From positions 1 through 64,000 of the forward strand of contig CAJFKV010000005.1 of the NCBI GenBank assembly GCA_904387055.1: a stretch of 64,000 nucleotides of DNA, read 5' to 3'. Below, in pieces: positions 1-10,297 of this stretch (position 1 is its first letter; every line of letters begins with the position of its first letter). The position numbers and the translations under genes were made by a program. Under the pieces are notes generated by a model that did not search any database, was not told the DNA's origin, and saw only the letters and a list, made by a program, of their open reading frames with translations. The DNA is from Candidatus Heteroruminococcus faecigallinarum (GTDB lineage Bacteria; Bacillota; Clostridia; Oscillospirales; Ruminococcaceae).

Positions 1-186
1 GCCATGATACCCTTATCCTACCACAGAATCTTTAAAATCACAATTGGGCTGGACCCCGAAGGAAATGATGGAGGGGAATGATGCGGACAGAGTATCTACC
101 GCCTTCCAGGTCCAAGCGGCTCAAATAGGCCAGAAGCCGCAGACAACTTCATTCTGTAGTATCTGGGCGTTATCTGCTCAGAAGCC

Positions 187-526
187 ATGAAATTCGTCCA
201 CACCATCCCGGAAAACGGTCATGAGGACGAACTACTGAATATCATCCCCGACACGGTGGATCATGCCGAGAAGTTTGAGGTACGGGTCGCTTGCCGCCGG
301 GCGCTGGATTTCGCCCAAATCCGACCGGAACTGATGCAGCGGGTGGAAAACACGGGCAAGCTGCCGATGAATGAGCTGGTGGAAGGAACCGTAGTGGAGT
401 GCAAGACCCTTGAACGGCATCGGAAGTATCTGGCGGCTTTCCTGCTGGCCTTTTACCAACAGCTACGAGATCATCCGGGGCCATCTGTACCAGATAGCTC
501 CAAAGAGAGGAGGCGGCCAAGCGTGA
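187..526 (+). pseudogene. SigI-like sigma factor C-terminal remnant (frameshifted)
   Basis: The reading frame from 187 encodes a segment resembling the C-terminal helix-turn-helix of SigI-type sigma factors, with key residues GKLPMNEL followed by KTLERHRKYL. The open frame then drifts into an unlikely tail and ends at 555. Adding one frame shift in the run of four T's near 450-453 restores a natural ending, TNSYEIIRGHLYQIA, that stops at 526. An in-frame stop also lies just upstream, at 157-159, so the N-terminal sigma domains are missing. I read this as a decayed gene. The family call rests on recognised motif similarity only. A sequencing error in the T run is an alternative explanation for the frameshift but not for the missing N-terminus. 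Confidence 0.5.
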
Positions 527-555
527 AGTATGATTCTATCGCAATCGTTGAATAA
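523..555 (+). pseudogene. Stub of a gene following the SigI remnant (possible anti-sigma start)
   Basis: A GTG codon at 523 overlaps the restored TGA stop of the SigI remnant (GTGA) and has a good ribosome site (AGAGGAGG) upstream. Only ten codons follow before a TAA. In intact loci the gene after sigI is commonly the membrane anti-sigma factor rsgI, so this is probably the broken start of such a gene. That identity is inference from position alone. Confidence 0.35.
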
Positions 556-592
556 TCTTTAGAAGGGCATCATACCGGCAGACTTCTAAAGA
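556..592. repeat. 10-bp inverted repeat at the edge of the remnant
   Basis: TCTTTAGAAG (556-565) and CTTCTAAAGA (583-592) form a perfect inverted repeat around a 17-nt spacer directly after the gene stub. It could be a weak terminator or a scar boundary. The sequence from here to about 770 is AT-richer than its surroundings and holds no gene I can support. Confidence 0.4.
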
Positions 593-773
593 GACGCTGA
601 AAAATCTACCACTTGCATCACTTGCCCCACAACCCGCAAACGGGTATTCGACACCCTAAATCAGCCATTACCATGCAAGAAGATTGTTATTATCCTTTTC
701 TCGCTTTGTTCGATACTTGAAACTAAAGCTTTTTTACTCTTCCTGGCAGAGCCGGGGGTTATCATTACCCTAA

Positions 774-824
774 AACGGCAACAAAGAGGCCCGGAGAAAC
801 TCTCCGAGCCTCTTTGTTGCCGTT
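774..824 (-). terminator. Very long hairpin terminator after the methyltransferase operon
   Basis: Arms 774-796 and 802-824 pair over 23 bp with one mismatch around a 5-nt loop. On the minus strand the stem is followed by TTTTAGGG, which fits a rho-independent terminator for the operon ending at 885. Confidence 0.75.
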
Positions 825-884
825 CCGGCTGCCCATAGTTCACTTTTTGTACCTGTGGGTGAGCACTCCAGGGGGCCGGCTTTT

Positions 885-1511
885 TTATGGCTTTGTCGGT
901 CGCTGCCCCAGGGCCATAACAGCCGTGGGGCCGGTCTTTTTCACGGCTACCTCTGCTAACCCGGCTTGGGACAGCAGCGCCGCCAGCTCCCGGCGGGAGT
1001 AGATCCGCACATCCCCCTCGCCGCTGTAGGGCAGGAGAGCATTCATCAGCCAGCGCACCGGTCCGGGCTGCCAGTACTCGCAGAGGATCACCTGCCCTCC
1101 CGGGCGCAGCACCCGGCAGAACTCCTCCGCCGCCCGCCTGGGGCCCGGATAATGGTGGAAGGAATCGCAGCAGGTCACCAGGTCAAAGGAGCCTGCCGGA
1201 AAGGGCAGCCGCTCCCCGTCGCCCGCCAGCACCGTCACCTGGGCGGGCAGCTTGCGCCTCGCCTGTTCCACCATCTTTTCCGACAGATCGACCCCCGCCA
1301 GCTGCTTTTGGGGATAGAGCGCGGCCAGCTGCTTCAGCAGCTCCCCGGTGCCGCATCCCACATCCAGCAGCTGCCAAAACGGGAAACGGCCAATCTGTTC
1401 CAGGAGGGGCTGGTCGTGGTGCCGGGCGTGAACCCCCACCCGGCTTTGGTCGTATTCCGCCGCCATCCGGTCAAAGGCAGACCGGGAGGCCTCTTTCCGG
1501 TTACCGATCAT
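885..1511 (-). CDS. Class I SAM-dependent methyltransferase
   Basis: This 208-residue protein belongs to the UbiE/Methyltransf_11 group. The S-adenosylmethionine loop LLDVGCGTGELL lies near residue 50, an acidic strand end (GVDLS) follows, and the later motifs FDLVTCCDSFHHY and RVLRPGGQVIL are intact. The substrate cannot be told. The start chosen is the ATG at 1509-1511, which overlaps the end of the upstream membrane-protein gene by 11 bp and suggests translational coupling. A longer open frame reaching 1802 is an out-of-frame shadow of that upstream gene. It is the last gene of the rhodanese operon and precedes the strong hairpin at 774-824. Confidence 0.85.
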   Translation of the reverse strand: MIGNRKEASRSAFDRMAAEYDQSRVGVHARHHDQPLLEQIGRFPFWQLLDVGCGTGELLKQLAALYPQKQLAGVDLSEKMVEQARRKLPAQVTVLAGDGERLPFPAGSFDLVTCCDSFHHYPGPRRAAEEFCRVLRPGGQVILCEYWQPGPVRWLMNALLPYSGEGDVRIYSRRELAALLSQAGLAEVAVKKTGPTAVMALGQRPTKP

Positions 1512-1812
1512 CCTGCCGCTCCTCCCGATGGCCCAGTTCCAGCCAATAGAGGAGGGCCAGTCCCGCCAGGACAGCCGCCCCCACTCCATAGGCCGCCAAT
1601 CCCTGGACAGAAACCATGCTGCAGGCAATGCCGCTGGACTGCTGCAGCAAGCTCCGCAGGACCAGCACCACATACAGCAGGGCCACCGTCCCCACGCCCA
1701 GGTCCCCCAGCTTCTTTTCCCGGCCATAGGTCCAGAAGGCCAGGGCCAGTACCACAAGCCCCAGTCCCAGCCCGCCAAACAAGAGCAGGGAGGACCACAC
1801 ATATTGCGTCAT
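1501..1812 (-). CDS. Small three-helix membrane protein, unknown function
   Basis: This 103-residue protein has three predicted membrane segments at about residues 6-28, 37-56 and 68-92, and a charged C-terminal tail (HREERQDDR). I recognise no family. The ribosome site AAAGGAG lies upstream of the ATG. The start is 16 bp after the 31-residue peptide gene, and the end overlaps the methyltransferase start, so the four genes probably form one transcript. Confidence 0.7.
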   Translation of the reverse strand: MTQYVWSSLLLFGGLGLGLVVLALAFWTYGREKKLGDLGVGTVALLYVVLVLRSLLQQSSGIACSMVSVQGLAAYGVGAAVLAGLALLYWLELGHREERQDDR

Positions 1813-1828
1813 CTCCGCCTCTCTCCTT

Positions 1829-1924
1829 TCACCATCCGCAGCCTCCCCCTGTCTGCAACAGGAGAAGCACCATCCCCAGGAGAACCAGGCACAACACCCC
1901 TTTGAGCAGCTTGTCCCTGGTCAT
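1829..1924 (-). CDS. 31-residue single-span membrane peptide
   Basis: A short frame starts at ATG 1924-1922, overlapping the rhodanese stop codon as ATGA, and ends at TGA 1831-1829. The product begins MTRDKLLKG, continues with one hydrophobic span (VLCLVLLGMVLLLL) and ends in QTGGGCGW. The sequence GAGGTGG inside the end of the rhodanese gene serves as ribosome site. The stop/start overlap, the charged-then-hydrophobic layout and the tight operon spacing support a real gene. No known family is recognised. Confidence 0.65.
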   Translation of the reverse strand: MTRDKLLKGVLCLVLLGMVLLLLQTGGGCGW

Positions 1925-2361
1925 TGCACCACCTCATAGGGCCAATCCTGGATCCCGCCGAATTCATACACCTGTGTATACCCCAAGGCAGCCAGCTTTT
2001 CCGCTGCTTCCTTGCTCCGGCGGCCGCTGCGGCAGTAGAGGAGGAGCGGCTGGTCCAGGTCCTCCGGCAGCTGGTCCGGAACGGTATCCCCAATCTCCTC
2101 GTTGGGCACCAGCACCGCTCCCGAAATGTGGCCAGCGTCGTATTCCTCCTGAGTTCGGACGTCCACCACCACAAGATCCTCCCCGCTTTTCATCCAGTCG
2201 TGGGCCTCCTCCGGGGAGATCGACTGCCAGCCGGCAGCCGTCCCGGCCGCTTCCTGGCTGGACGAAACCGCCGGGGCACCGTCGCTGGTTGGGGGGAGGC
2301 TGCCGCAGGCGGCCAGGCACAGGCAGAGGACTATTCCCGCCATCCATTGTCCCTTTTTCAT
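1921..2361 (-). CDS. Rhodanese-domain lipoprotein
   Basis: This 146-residue protein has a lipoprotein signal peptide with lipobox LAAC at residues 16-19, a short linker, and a single rhodanese domain over roughly residues 45-140. The active-site loop LLLYCRSGRRSKEAA supplies the catalytic cysteine, and the ending FGGIQDWPYE is typical of the fold. Family members move sulfane sulfur or act as thiol carriers. Its site is predicted to be the outer face of the membrane. It is the first gene of the operon with the 31-residue peptide, the membrane protein and the methyltransferase. The start is the ATG at 2361, behind GGAGGG. Confidence 0.88.
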   Translation of the reverse strand: MKKGQWMAGIVLCLCLAACGSLPPTSDGAPAVSSSQEAAGTAAGWQSISPEEAHDWMKSGEDLVVVDVRTQEEYDAGHISGAVLVPNEEIGDTVPDQLPEDLDQPLLLYCRSGRRSKEAAEKLAALGYTQVYEFGGIQDWPYEVVQ

Positions 2362-2447
2362 CGCCCATCCCTCCTTTGTCCCTGATTATACAATATCCCG
2401 GGGAAAAAGACAATTTTGCCTGGCAGGGAAAATTCTGCCAACAAAAG

Positions 2448-2486
2448 CCAGGGGGCGGAACCGGGAAACCCGGTTCCGCCCCCTGG
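2448..2486 (-). terminator. Terminator of the ligA-gatCAB operon
   Basis: An 18-bp perfect stem (2448-2465 with 2469-2486) surrounds an AAA loop about 45 bp after gatB. The minus strand continues with CTTTTGTT. This is a textbook rho-independent terminator. Confidence 0.88.
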
Positions 2487-2529
2487 GCAAGGGGAGGTCG
2501 TTTCAACTGCTTGGCAAGGGATTCTTCCC

Positions 2530-3975
2530 TTACATCTGGTCGATCATCTCCAGGATCATCTTGTTAAAGAGGGCGGGGTTGCCCTTCCCCTTGGAGGCCT
2601 TCATGCACTGGCCCACCAGGAAACCCACAATGTTGGTCTTGCCGTTCTTGTACTTGGCCACCGCGTCCGGGTTGTCCGCCAGGACCTGGCGGGCAATGGG
2701 CTCCAGGGCGCCGGAATCGCTGATCTGGCCCAGGCCCTTCTCCTGCACGATCTGTGCAGGGGCCTTGCCGGTGGCCAGCAGCTCCTCCAGCACCGTTTTG
2801 CCGGCGGTGTTGGAGATTTCCTTCTTCTCGATCATCTGGATCATCCGGGCCAGGCCCTCGGGGGTAAGGCGGGACTGGGCCAGGGTCTCCTTCCGGTCGG
2901 CCAGCAGGCGGGTCACCTCCCCGTTGAGCCAGTTGGCAATGGCCCGGCTGGAGCAGAGCCCCAGCTTGGCGCACTCCTCAAAGAAGGGAGCCTTCTCCAG
3001 GTCCTCCACCAGCAGGTTGGCGTCAAAGTAGGGCAGCTGGTAATCCTTGAGGAACCGCAGCAGCTTGTGATGGGGCAGCTCGGGGAGCTCCTCCTTCCAC
3101 CGGCGGATGTCTGCCTCGTCCACCACGATGGTGAGCAGATCCGGCTCGGGGAAATACCGGTAGTCCTGGGCGTCCTCCTTGCTGCGCAGGAGGAAGTTCT
3201 GGCCCTTCAGGTCGTCCCAGCGGCGGGTTTCCTGGGTGATGGTCCCCCCCGCCTCCAGGATCGCGATCTGCCGCTGGGCCTCGTAATCGATGGCCCGCTG
3301 GGCGCCGCTGAAGGAGTTCACGTTCTTCATCTCGCACCGGGTGCCGAATTCCTGGGACCCCTTCGGCCGCACCGACACGTTCACGTCGCACCGGATCGAC
3401 CCCTCCTGCATCTTGCAGTCGGAGATGCCCAGGGTCATCAGCACATCCCGCAACCCCTCCAGATAGGCGTGGGCCTCGTGGGAGGAACGCATATCCGGCT
3501 CGGAGACGATCTCAATCAGAGGCACGCCGCATCGGTTGAAGTCCACCAGAGAACCGGAGAACTCCTCCCCGTGGATCAGCTTGCCGGCGTCCTCCTCGAT
3601 GTGGATGCGGGTGATGCCGATCCGCTTGGTGGTGCCCTCCTCGTCCAGCATCACATCCAGATACCCGTGCTCGCACAGGGGGATGTCAAACTGGGAGATC
3701 TGGTAAGCCTTGGGCAGGTCGGGATAGAAGTAGTTCTTCCGGTCCATCTTGCTCACCGGGTTGATGGTGCAGCCCAGAGCGTGGCCCATCCGGATGGCGT
3801 ATTCCACCACGCTCTTGTTGAGGGTGGGAAGGGTGCCGGGCATACCCAGGCAGATGGGGCAGCAGTTGGTGTTGACCTCCGACCCGAAGGCGTTTTTGCA
3901 GCCGCAGTAGATCTTGGTCTTGGTGTTCAGCTCGGCGTGGACCTCCAGGCCCACCACAATTTCGTATTCTCTCAT
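2530..3975 (-). CDS. gatB: Aspartyl/glutamyl-tRNA(Asn/Gln) amidotransferase subunit B
   Basis: This 481-residue protein is full length for GatB. The N-terminal kinase/amidotransferase core starts with YEIVVGLEVHAELNTKTK. It includes the Cys pairs CGC and CCPIC that hold zinc in the family, and the stretch KMDRKNYFYPDLPKAYQISQ. The C-terminus forms the YqeY-like tRNA-binding tail. GatB phosphorylates Glu-tRNA(Gln) or Asp-tRNA(Asn) and completes the transamidation using ammonia from GatA. It is the last gene of the ligA-gatC-gatA-gatB operon. Confidence 0.97.
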   Translation of the reverse strand: MREYEIVVGLEVHAELNTKTKIYCGCKNAFGSEVNTNCCPICLGMPGTLPTLNKSVVEYAIRMGHALGCTINPVSKMDRKNYFYPDLPKAYQISQFDIPLCEHGYLDVMLDEEGTTKRIGITRIHIEEDAGKLIHGEEFSGSLVDFNRCGVPLIEIVSEPDMRSSHEAHAYLEGLRDVLMTLGISDCKMQEGSIRCDVNVSVRPKGSQEFGTRCEMKNVNSFSGAQRAIDYEAQRQIAILEAGGTITQETRRWDDLKGQNFLLRSKEDAQDYRYFPEPDLLTIVVDEADIRRWKEELPELPHHKLLRFLKDYQLPYFDANLLVEDLEKAPFFEECAKLGLCSSRAIANWLNGEVTRLLADRKETLAQSRLTPEGLARMIQMIEKKEISNTAGKTVLEELLATGKAPAQIVQEKGLGQISDSGALEPIARQVLADNPDAVAKYKNGKTNIVGFLVGQCMKASKGKGNPALFNKMILEMIDQM

Positions 3976-3993
3976 GGTACCGTTCCTCCCCTC

Positions 3994-5460
3994 CTAGTGG
4001 AGCTCCGCGACGGCGCAGGGGCCGCCCTGGAGCATCTCGTGACAGGCCGCCGCCCGGAAGAGGGTCTCCTCCGAGAACCGGGGCCCGATCATCTGCAGTC
4101 CCACCGGCAGCCCCTCCAGGGAGCCGCAGGGGATGGACAGGGCGGGCAGCCCCGCAATGTTCACCGTGATGGTGCAGATATCGGCGGCGTACATCTTCAG
4201 GGGATCGTCCATATTCTCCCCCAGCCGGAAGGCGGTGCAGGGAGAGGTGGGCACCATCATCACGTCGCACTGCTCAAAGCCGGCGGCATACTCCTGGGCA
4301 ATCTGCATCTGGAGGGCCTTGGCTTTCTTGTAGTAGGCGTCGTAGTAGCCGGAGCTGAGCACAAAGGTCCCCAGCATGATCCGCCGCTTTACCTCGTCCC
4401 CGAAGCCCTCGCTGCGGGTCCGCTCGTACATGTCGATGAGGTTTTCATACTCCTTGGTCCGGTAGCCGTACTTCACCCCGTCAAACCGGGCCAGGTTGGA
4501 GGATGCCTCGGCCGAGGAGATGATGTAGTAGGCGGAGAGGGCCGAGTCGGTGCTGGGGAGGGAGATCTCGCAGATCGACGCCCCCTCCTTCTCCAGCCGG
4601 CGGACCGCCGCCAGCACCAGTTCCTTGATGCCGTCGTCCACCCCGTCCCCAAAGTATTCCTTGGGCAGGCCGATCCGCAGGCCCTTCACCTGCCGGGAGA
4701 GGGTCTTCCCAAAGTCGGGGTACTCCCGCCGGGCGCTGGTGGCGTCCATGGGATCGTGGCCGCAGATGGCGCTGTACAGCATGGCCACATCCTCCACGCT
4801 GCGGCCCATGGGGCCGATCTGGTCCAGGGAGGAGGCAAAGGCCACCAACCCGTACCGGGAAACGCTGCCGTAGGTGGGCTTGAGGCCCACAATGCCGCAG
4901 AGGGAGGCTGGCTGGCGGATGGAGCCGCCGGTATCCGACCCCAGGGCCAGCACCGCCTCGCCGGCCGCCACCGCCGCCGCCGAGCCGCCGGAGCTGCCGC
5001 CGGGAACCCGGGTCAGGTCCCGGGGGTTGGCGGTCTTTTGGAAGGCCGAATTTTCACAGGAGGACCCCATGGCAAACTCATCCAGGTTCACCTTCCCGGG
5101 CATCACGATCCCGGCGGCCTCCAGCTTGTCCATCACAAAGGCGTTGAAGGGGGGAATGTAGTTCTCCAGCATCCGGGAAGCACAGGTGGTGCGCACCCCC
5201 TTGGTGGAGATGTTGTCCTTTACCGCCACCGGAATGCCGGCCAGGGGGGACAGTTCCTCCCCGGCGGCCAGCCGCTCGTCCACCTTCTCCGCCTGGGCCA
5301 GCGCCTCCTGGCGGGACAGGGTCAGGTAGGCATGGACCTTGTCCTCCACCTGATCGATCCGGTCAAAGGTATCCTGGGCAATCTCCACGGCGCTGCATTC
5401 CTTCCGGCGGAGCATCGCGCCCAGCTCCACAGCGGTCTTTTCATACAATTTCATGGCCAT
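3994..5460 (-). CDS. gatA: Aspartyl/glutamyl-tRNA(Asn/Gln) amidotransferase subunit A
   Basis: This 488-residue amidase-signature protein has the full catalytic triad: Lys81 in VAVKDN, cis-Ser156 in PGGSSGG and nucleophile Ser180 in GSDTGGSIRQPAS. It hydrolyses glutamine and channels ammonia to GatB, so the organism makes Gln-tRNA and/or Asn-tRNA by the indirect route. The start ATG at 5460 follows GGAGG and sits 6 bp from the gatC stop. gatB follows 18 bp downstream. Confidence 0.97.
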   Translation of the reverse strand: MAMKLYEKTAVELGAMLRRKECSAVEIAQDTFDRIDQVEDKVHAYLTLSRQEALAQAEKVDERLAAGEELSPLAGIPVAVKDNISTKGVRTTCASRMLENYIPPFNAFVMDKLEAAGIVMPGKVNLDEFAMGSSCENSAFQKTANPRDLTRVPGGSSGGSAAAVAAGEAVLALGSDTGGSIRQPASLCGIVGLKPTYGSVSRYGLVAFASSLDQIGPMGRSVEDVAMLYSAICGHDPMDATSARREYPDFGKTLSRQVKGLRIGLPKEYFGDGVDDGIKELVLAAVRRLEKEGASICEISLPSTDSALSAYYIISSAEASSNLARFDGVKYGYRTKEYENLIDMYERTRSEGFGDEVKRRIMLGTFVLSSGYYDAYYKKAKALQMQIAQEYAAGFEQCDVMMVPTSPCTAFRLGENMDDPLKMYAADICTITVNIAGLPALSIPCGSLEGLPVGLQMIGPRFSEETLFRAAACHEMLQGGPCAVAELH

Positions 5461-5466
5461 CTCCTC

Positions 5467-5736
5467 CTATTCCACCGTTCTGGGAACCACAACGCAGCCC
5501 GCCTCGGTTTGGGGGGCGTTGGCCAGCAGCTGGTCCCGGGGGAAGGAGGGCTGCACCACATCTTCCCGCAGCACCATGGCGTTGGCCGGGTCGGGGCGAA
5601 GATCCATCTGGGCGGGGGTCTTCATCCCGTTCACCATCTGGATGATCCCCTCCATCTCCTTCTGGAACCGGGGCAGCTGCTCCTCGTCGATGTGCAGGCG
5701 GGCCAGTTTGGCAATGTGCCGGATATCAATTTCCAT
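5467..5736 (-). CDS. gatC: Aspartyl/glutamyl-tRNA(Asn/Gln) amidotransferase subunit C
   Basis: This 89-residue protein has the GatC pattern: the IRHIAKLARLHIDEEQLPRF start, a central acidic and hydrophobic helix, and the LREDVVQPSFPRDQLLANAP segment. GatC is the small clamp that stabilises the GatA-GatB complex. It lies between ligA and gatA with short spacing on both sides, as in many Firmicutes. Confidence 0.95.
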   Translation of the reverse strand: MEIDIRHIAKLARLHIDEEQLPRFQKEMEGIIQMVNGMKTPAQMDLRPDPANAMVLREDVVQPSFPRDQLLANAPQTEAGCVVVPRTVE

Positions 5737-5757
5737 TCTATCTCAACCTCCTGTGGT

Positions 5758-7857
<2,100 letters not shown>

Positions 7858-8526
7858 TCAGGCCCCGTAATCGGCCACCAGGCCGGGGATGGTATCCTTC
7901 GTCTCCACCTGGGTAAAGGCCTCGGGCACCCGGCCCACAATCACCGTCTCCCCCAGGCAGATGCTGCTGCTCACCTGGGTGTGAACGGTGCAGCCGGGAC
8001 AGATGGCTTCCACCTGGACGGTCACCTGGAGCATCACCTGGTAGCGGGTTTGGTTGATCCCCGCCTGGTCAAAGGAGTGGTACACCTGGGTGACCACATC
8101 CCCCACCGGCTCCACCACAAAGGGCACCCGGGGCCCCCGGCCGGTGAGGATCTGGCTGCCGGTGAGGGTTCCCGCCGGGATGGAGATTCCCTGCTGGGTA
8201 TACTGGCGCAGCAGCCCGGCCAGCTCCTGGGTGATCCGGGCCCGCACCTGGTTCATCTGGGCCATGTCGGTCTGGACGGCGGTGACCTCCCCCTGGTCGT
8301 TGCGCTCCACCTGGAGGAGGGGGGAGTCGGTCTGCCAGGCGTCCTCCTGGCCCAGGGCCTGGTTCAACAGGCGGGTAACCTCCAGGCGGATGTGCCCCTC
8401 GGCGATGGTGCGGACCATGGGGCGCACCTGTACCTCGAACAATACCCCCGCCACCCCGGCCAGCAGGCCCGCCGCCAGCAGCCATCCTGCCCTCCAGCGG
8501 GTCCGGCGCCTTCTATTTCTTCCCAT
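7858..8526 (-). CDS. yunB: Sporulation protein YunB
   Basis: This 222-residue protein matches the YunB family layout. A basic N-terminus (MGRNRRRRTRW) and one membrane helix at about residues 13-33 are followed by an extracytoplasmic domain. That domain has the family patterns SIPAGTLTGSQILTGRGPRV and GINQTRYQVMLQVTVQVE, then ETVIVGRVPEAF near the end. YunB is made in sporulating cells and is needed for normal spore formation in Bacillus. Its molecular role is unknown. The ATG at 8526 is chosen for its AAAGGAG site. A longer frame begins 18 codons upstream. The gene implies a sporulating host. Confidence 0.88.
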   Translation of the reverse strand: MGRNRRRRTRWRAGWLLAAGLLAGVAGVLFEVQVRPMVRTIAEGHIRLEVTRLLNQALGQEDAWQTDSPLLQVERNDQGEVTAVQTDMAQMNQVRARITQELAGLLRQYTQQGISIPAGTLTGSQILTGRGPRVPFVVEPVGDVVTQVYHSFDQAGINQTRYQVMLQVTVQVEAICPGCTVHTQVSSSICLGETVIVGRVPEAFTQVETKDTIPGLVADYGA

Positions 8527-8824
8527 AGGATCGTCTCCTTTCCTCCCCGTCCTTCCCACAGGGAAGGAATCCTCCCGCAAAAGGGGATTCGGGGCAAAGG
8601 GGAAGCGGTTTTCCCCCTCTTTTCAGCTTATTCCCAAGGGAAAGGATCGGTCCCCCGCCCAGGCGGGCGGGAACCATCCGGCCCCCGCGGGCATATGGTG
8701 AGGGTAACAGGCTGCTTCCCACCCCTGGGCGTGCCCCTTTGGGGGGAAGCCGACCTCCCATTTCACCATGGCCCGCCCGGCGCCCTGCGCCGGCGCGGCG
8801 CTTCTTTGGGAAAGGAGACATTCT

Positions 8825-9526
8825 ATGGCAAACTTTTCGGCAAGCTGGCCCTACCGGCCGGACTCCAGCTCCCCCCTTCTTCCCTGGGAGGGAACCGGCA
8901 CCTCCACCTCCGGTTCCAGCAGCTCCCCGGCCCAGAGCAGCCAGACCGAGCCCACCCCCAGCACCCCCAGCATCCCCAGCGAGGAGAGTACCCTCCTCTG
9001 CAGCCCGGAAAACAAGGCGGGCTCCACCTTTCTCCAGTGCCTCTCCCAGGAGGCGTATCCCCGGGTCTGCGTCCAGGGAAGCAACCGGGCGTGGTCCAAT
9101 CTGCTCTCCCGGGTATACGCCGGGCCCAGCAGCGAGCTGACCAAGCTGCTCCGCTATGAATATCAAAGCCTGATCCTGGAACAGGATTATCCCCTGGTGG
9201 GCCAGGAGCTGCGGGAGATGAGCCGCAACGACATGGACCACCTGGATCTGGTGGGACAGCTGATCGTGCTGCTGGGCGGGGACCCCATCTTCGGCGTCAT
9301 CGCCCGCCAGGGGGTCAACTGGTGGCGGGGCGGCCTCATCCCCCGAAACCAGACAGCCCGGCAGGCACTTACCTACGACATCCGCGCCCAGGAAGAGGCC
9401 ATCCGTACCTATCGCCGGCTGATGCTCCTCATCAGCGACCCCAACATCGACGCCCTCCTGCGCCGCATCCTGGCCGACGAGCAATGCCAGCTGCAGGTCC
9501 TCCGCTCCCTTCTCTCCACCCTGTAA
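8825..9526 (+). CDS. Ferritin-like domain protein with disordered N-terminus
   Basis: This 233-residue protein has about 100 residues rich in Ser, Thr and Pro, followed by a ferritin-like four-helix domain. Recognisable helix patterns are LLRYEYQSLILEQDYP, LIVLLGGDPIFG, YDIRAQEEAIRTYRRL and LLRRILADEQCQLQVL. Clostridial relatives usually carry Glu and ExxH metal ligands. Here the second-helix site reads NDMDHL and the last helix reads DEQCQLQ, so the final His is absent and metal binding is doubtful. Start ATG 8825 follows AAAGGAG. The gene stands alone and faces the lipoprotein operon across a shared terminator. Confidence 0.7.
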   Translation: MANFSASWPYRPDSSSPLLPWEGTGTSTSGSSSSPAQSSQTEPTPSTPSIPSEESTLLCSPENKAGSTFLQCLSQEAYPRVCVQGSNRAWSNLLSRVYAGPSSELTKLLRYEYQSLILEQDYPLVGQELREMSRNDMDHLDLVGQLIVLLGGDPIFGVIARQGVNWWRGGLIPRNQTARQALTYDIRAQEEAIRTYRRLMLLISDPNIDALLRRILADEQCQLQVLRSLLSTL

Positions 9527-9551
9527 CCGGGAGCGGGCGCCTCCTTTTGAC

Positions 9552-9592
9552 GGCAAGAGCCCCGTCCCACAGAGAGGGACGGGGCTCTTGCC
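9552..9592. terminator. Bidirectional terminator between convergent genes
   Basis: A perfect 17-bp stem (9552-9568 with 9576-9592) and 7-nt loop lie between the ferritin-like gene and the convergent lipoprotein gene. T-rich runs next to it are weak. Confidence 0.7.
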
Positions 9593-9622
9593 ATGGTCTT
9601 GGGCGGGAGGCGCGGCTCCCGG

Positions 9623-10297
9623 TCAATTTTCCTGGTAGGTGGACAGGCAGTCCAGCAGTTGAGGGAATACGGTGTCCCACTTGTCCTGGGCGCCGGTGAT
9701 CTGGTAACAAACCACGCTGGTATCGGTGGTAAAGTAAGCAATGTAGTTGTTGGCCGCGAGGCCGCCGGCCATTCCCTGGTACAGCTCCCCATAAAAATTC
9801 TCGGCAAAGGGCAGGTCCAGCGCCTCCTGCTCCACCGGCTGGGTCCCCAGCTGCGCGCTCATCGTCTGCTGGTACTCCTGCTGCATCTCCTCCAGCACGG
9901 CCGCTCCATCGGCGCCCTCCAGGGGGATGGAGAGAAGCATCACAAAGGTCTGCTGATCGTCGCTGGCAGCCATCAGGGCATTGTCCTGGCTGTTGGCAAT
10001 CTCGCTATACTCCCCAGGCAGCCGGATGGTCACCTGGGTATTGGGGACGGTCATCTCCACCCGGTCGTCGTCCGGCTGGAGAGACGGCTCCTGGGAGGAC
10101 GCAGGCTCGCTGCCGCTCTCCTCCACCTGGCTGTTTTCTTCCACCTGGCTGCTCTCCCCTGTGGAGACAGGCTCGCTTTGGGAGGCCGCCTCCGAGGAAG
10201 GAACCTCCGAAGGCGCCTCTTCTCCGCCGCAGGCGGCCAGGCTCAGGGAAAGCATCACCGCCACCAGGCAGGCGGTCCACTTGGTCATACGATTCAT
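9623..10297 (-). CDS. Putative lipoprotein, unknown function
   Basis: This 224-residue protein has a lipoprotein signal with lipobox LAAC ending near residue 23. A Ser/Glu-rich linker of about 45 residues is followed by a globular domain with alternating strands (VEMTVPNTQVTIRLPGEY, NYIAYFTTDTSVVCYQITG). It is predicted to sit outside the membrane. I do not recognise the domain. The start ATG overlaps the stop of the upstream nucleosidase gene as ATGA and follows AGAGGAGAA, so the two are coupled. A longer frame through the nucleosidase is a shadow. Confidence 0.75.
   Translation of the reverse strand: MNRMTKWTACLVAVMLSLSLAACGGEEAPSEVPSSEAASQSEPVSTGESSQVEENSQVEESGSEPASSQEPSLQPDDDRVEMTVPNTQVTIRLPGEYSEIANSQDNALMAASDDQQTFVMLLSIPLEGADGAAVLEEMQQEYQQTMSAQLGTQPVEQEALDLPFAENFYGELYQGMAGGLAANNYIAYFTTDTSVVCYQITGAQDKWDTVFPQLLDCLSTYQEN

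Noticed and set aside
556..770. Possible recombinase or insertion-sequence remnant after the SigI stub
   Set aside because: I could not support any protein similarity or terminal repeats beyond one 10-bp inverted repeat.
1512..1802. N-terminal extension of the methyltransferase
   Set aside because: This Trp- and Cys-rich stretch is the wrong frame of the small membrane-protein gene. The ATG at 1511 gives a normal methyltransferase.
9552..9592. Long inverted repeat as a possible small mobile element end
   Set aside because: It lies exactly between two convergent gene ends and has terminator shape. There are no target duplications or transposase.
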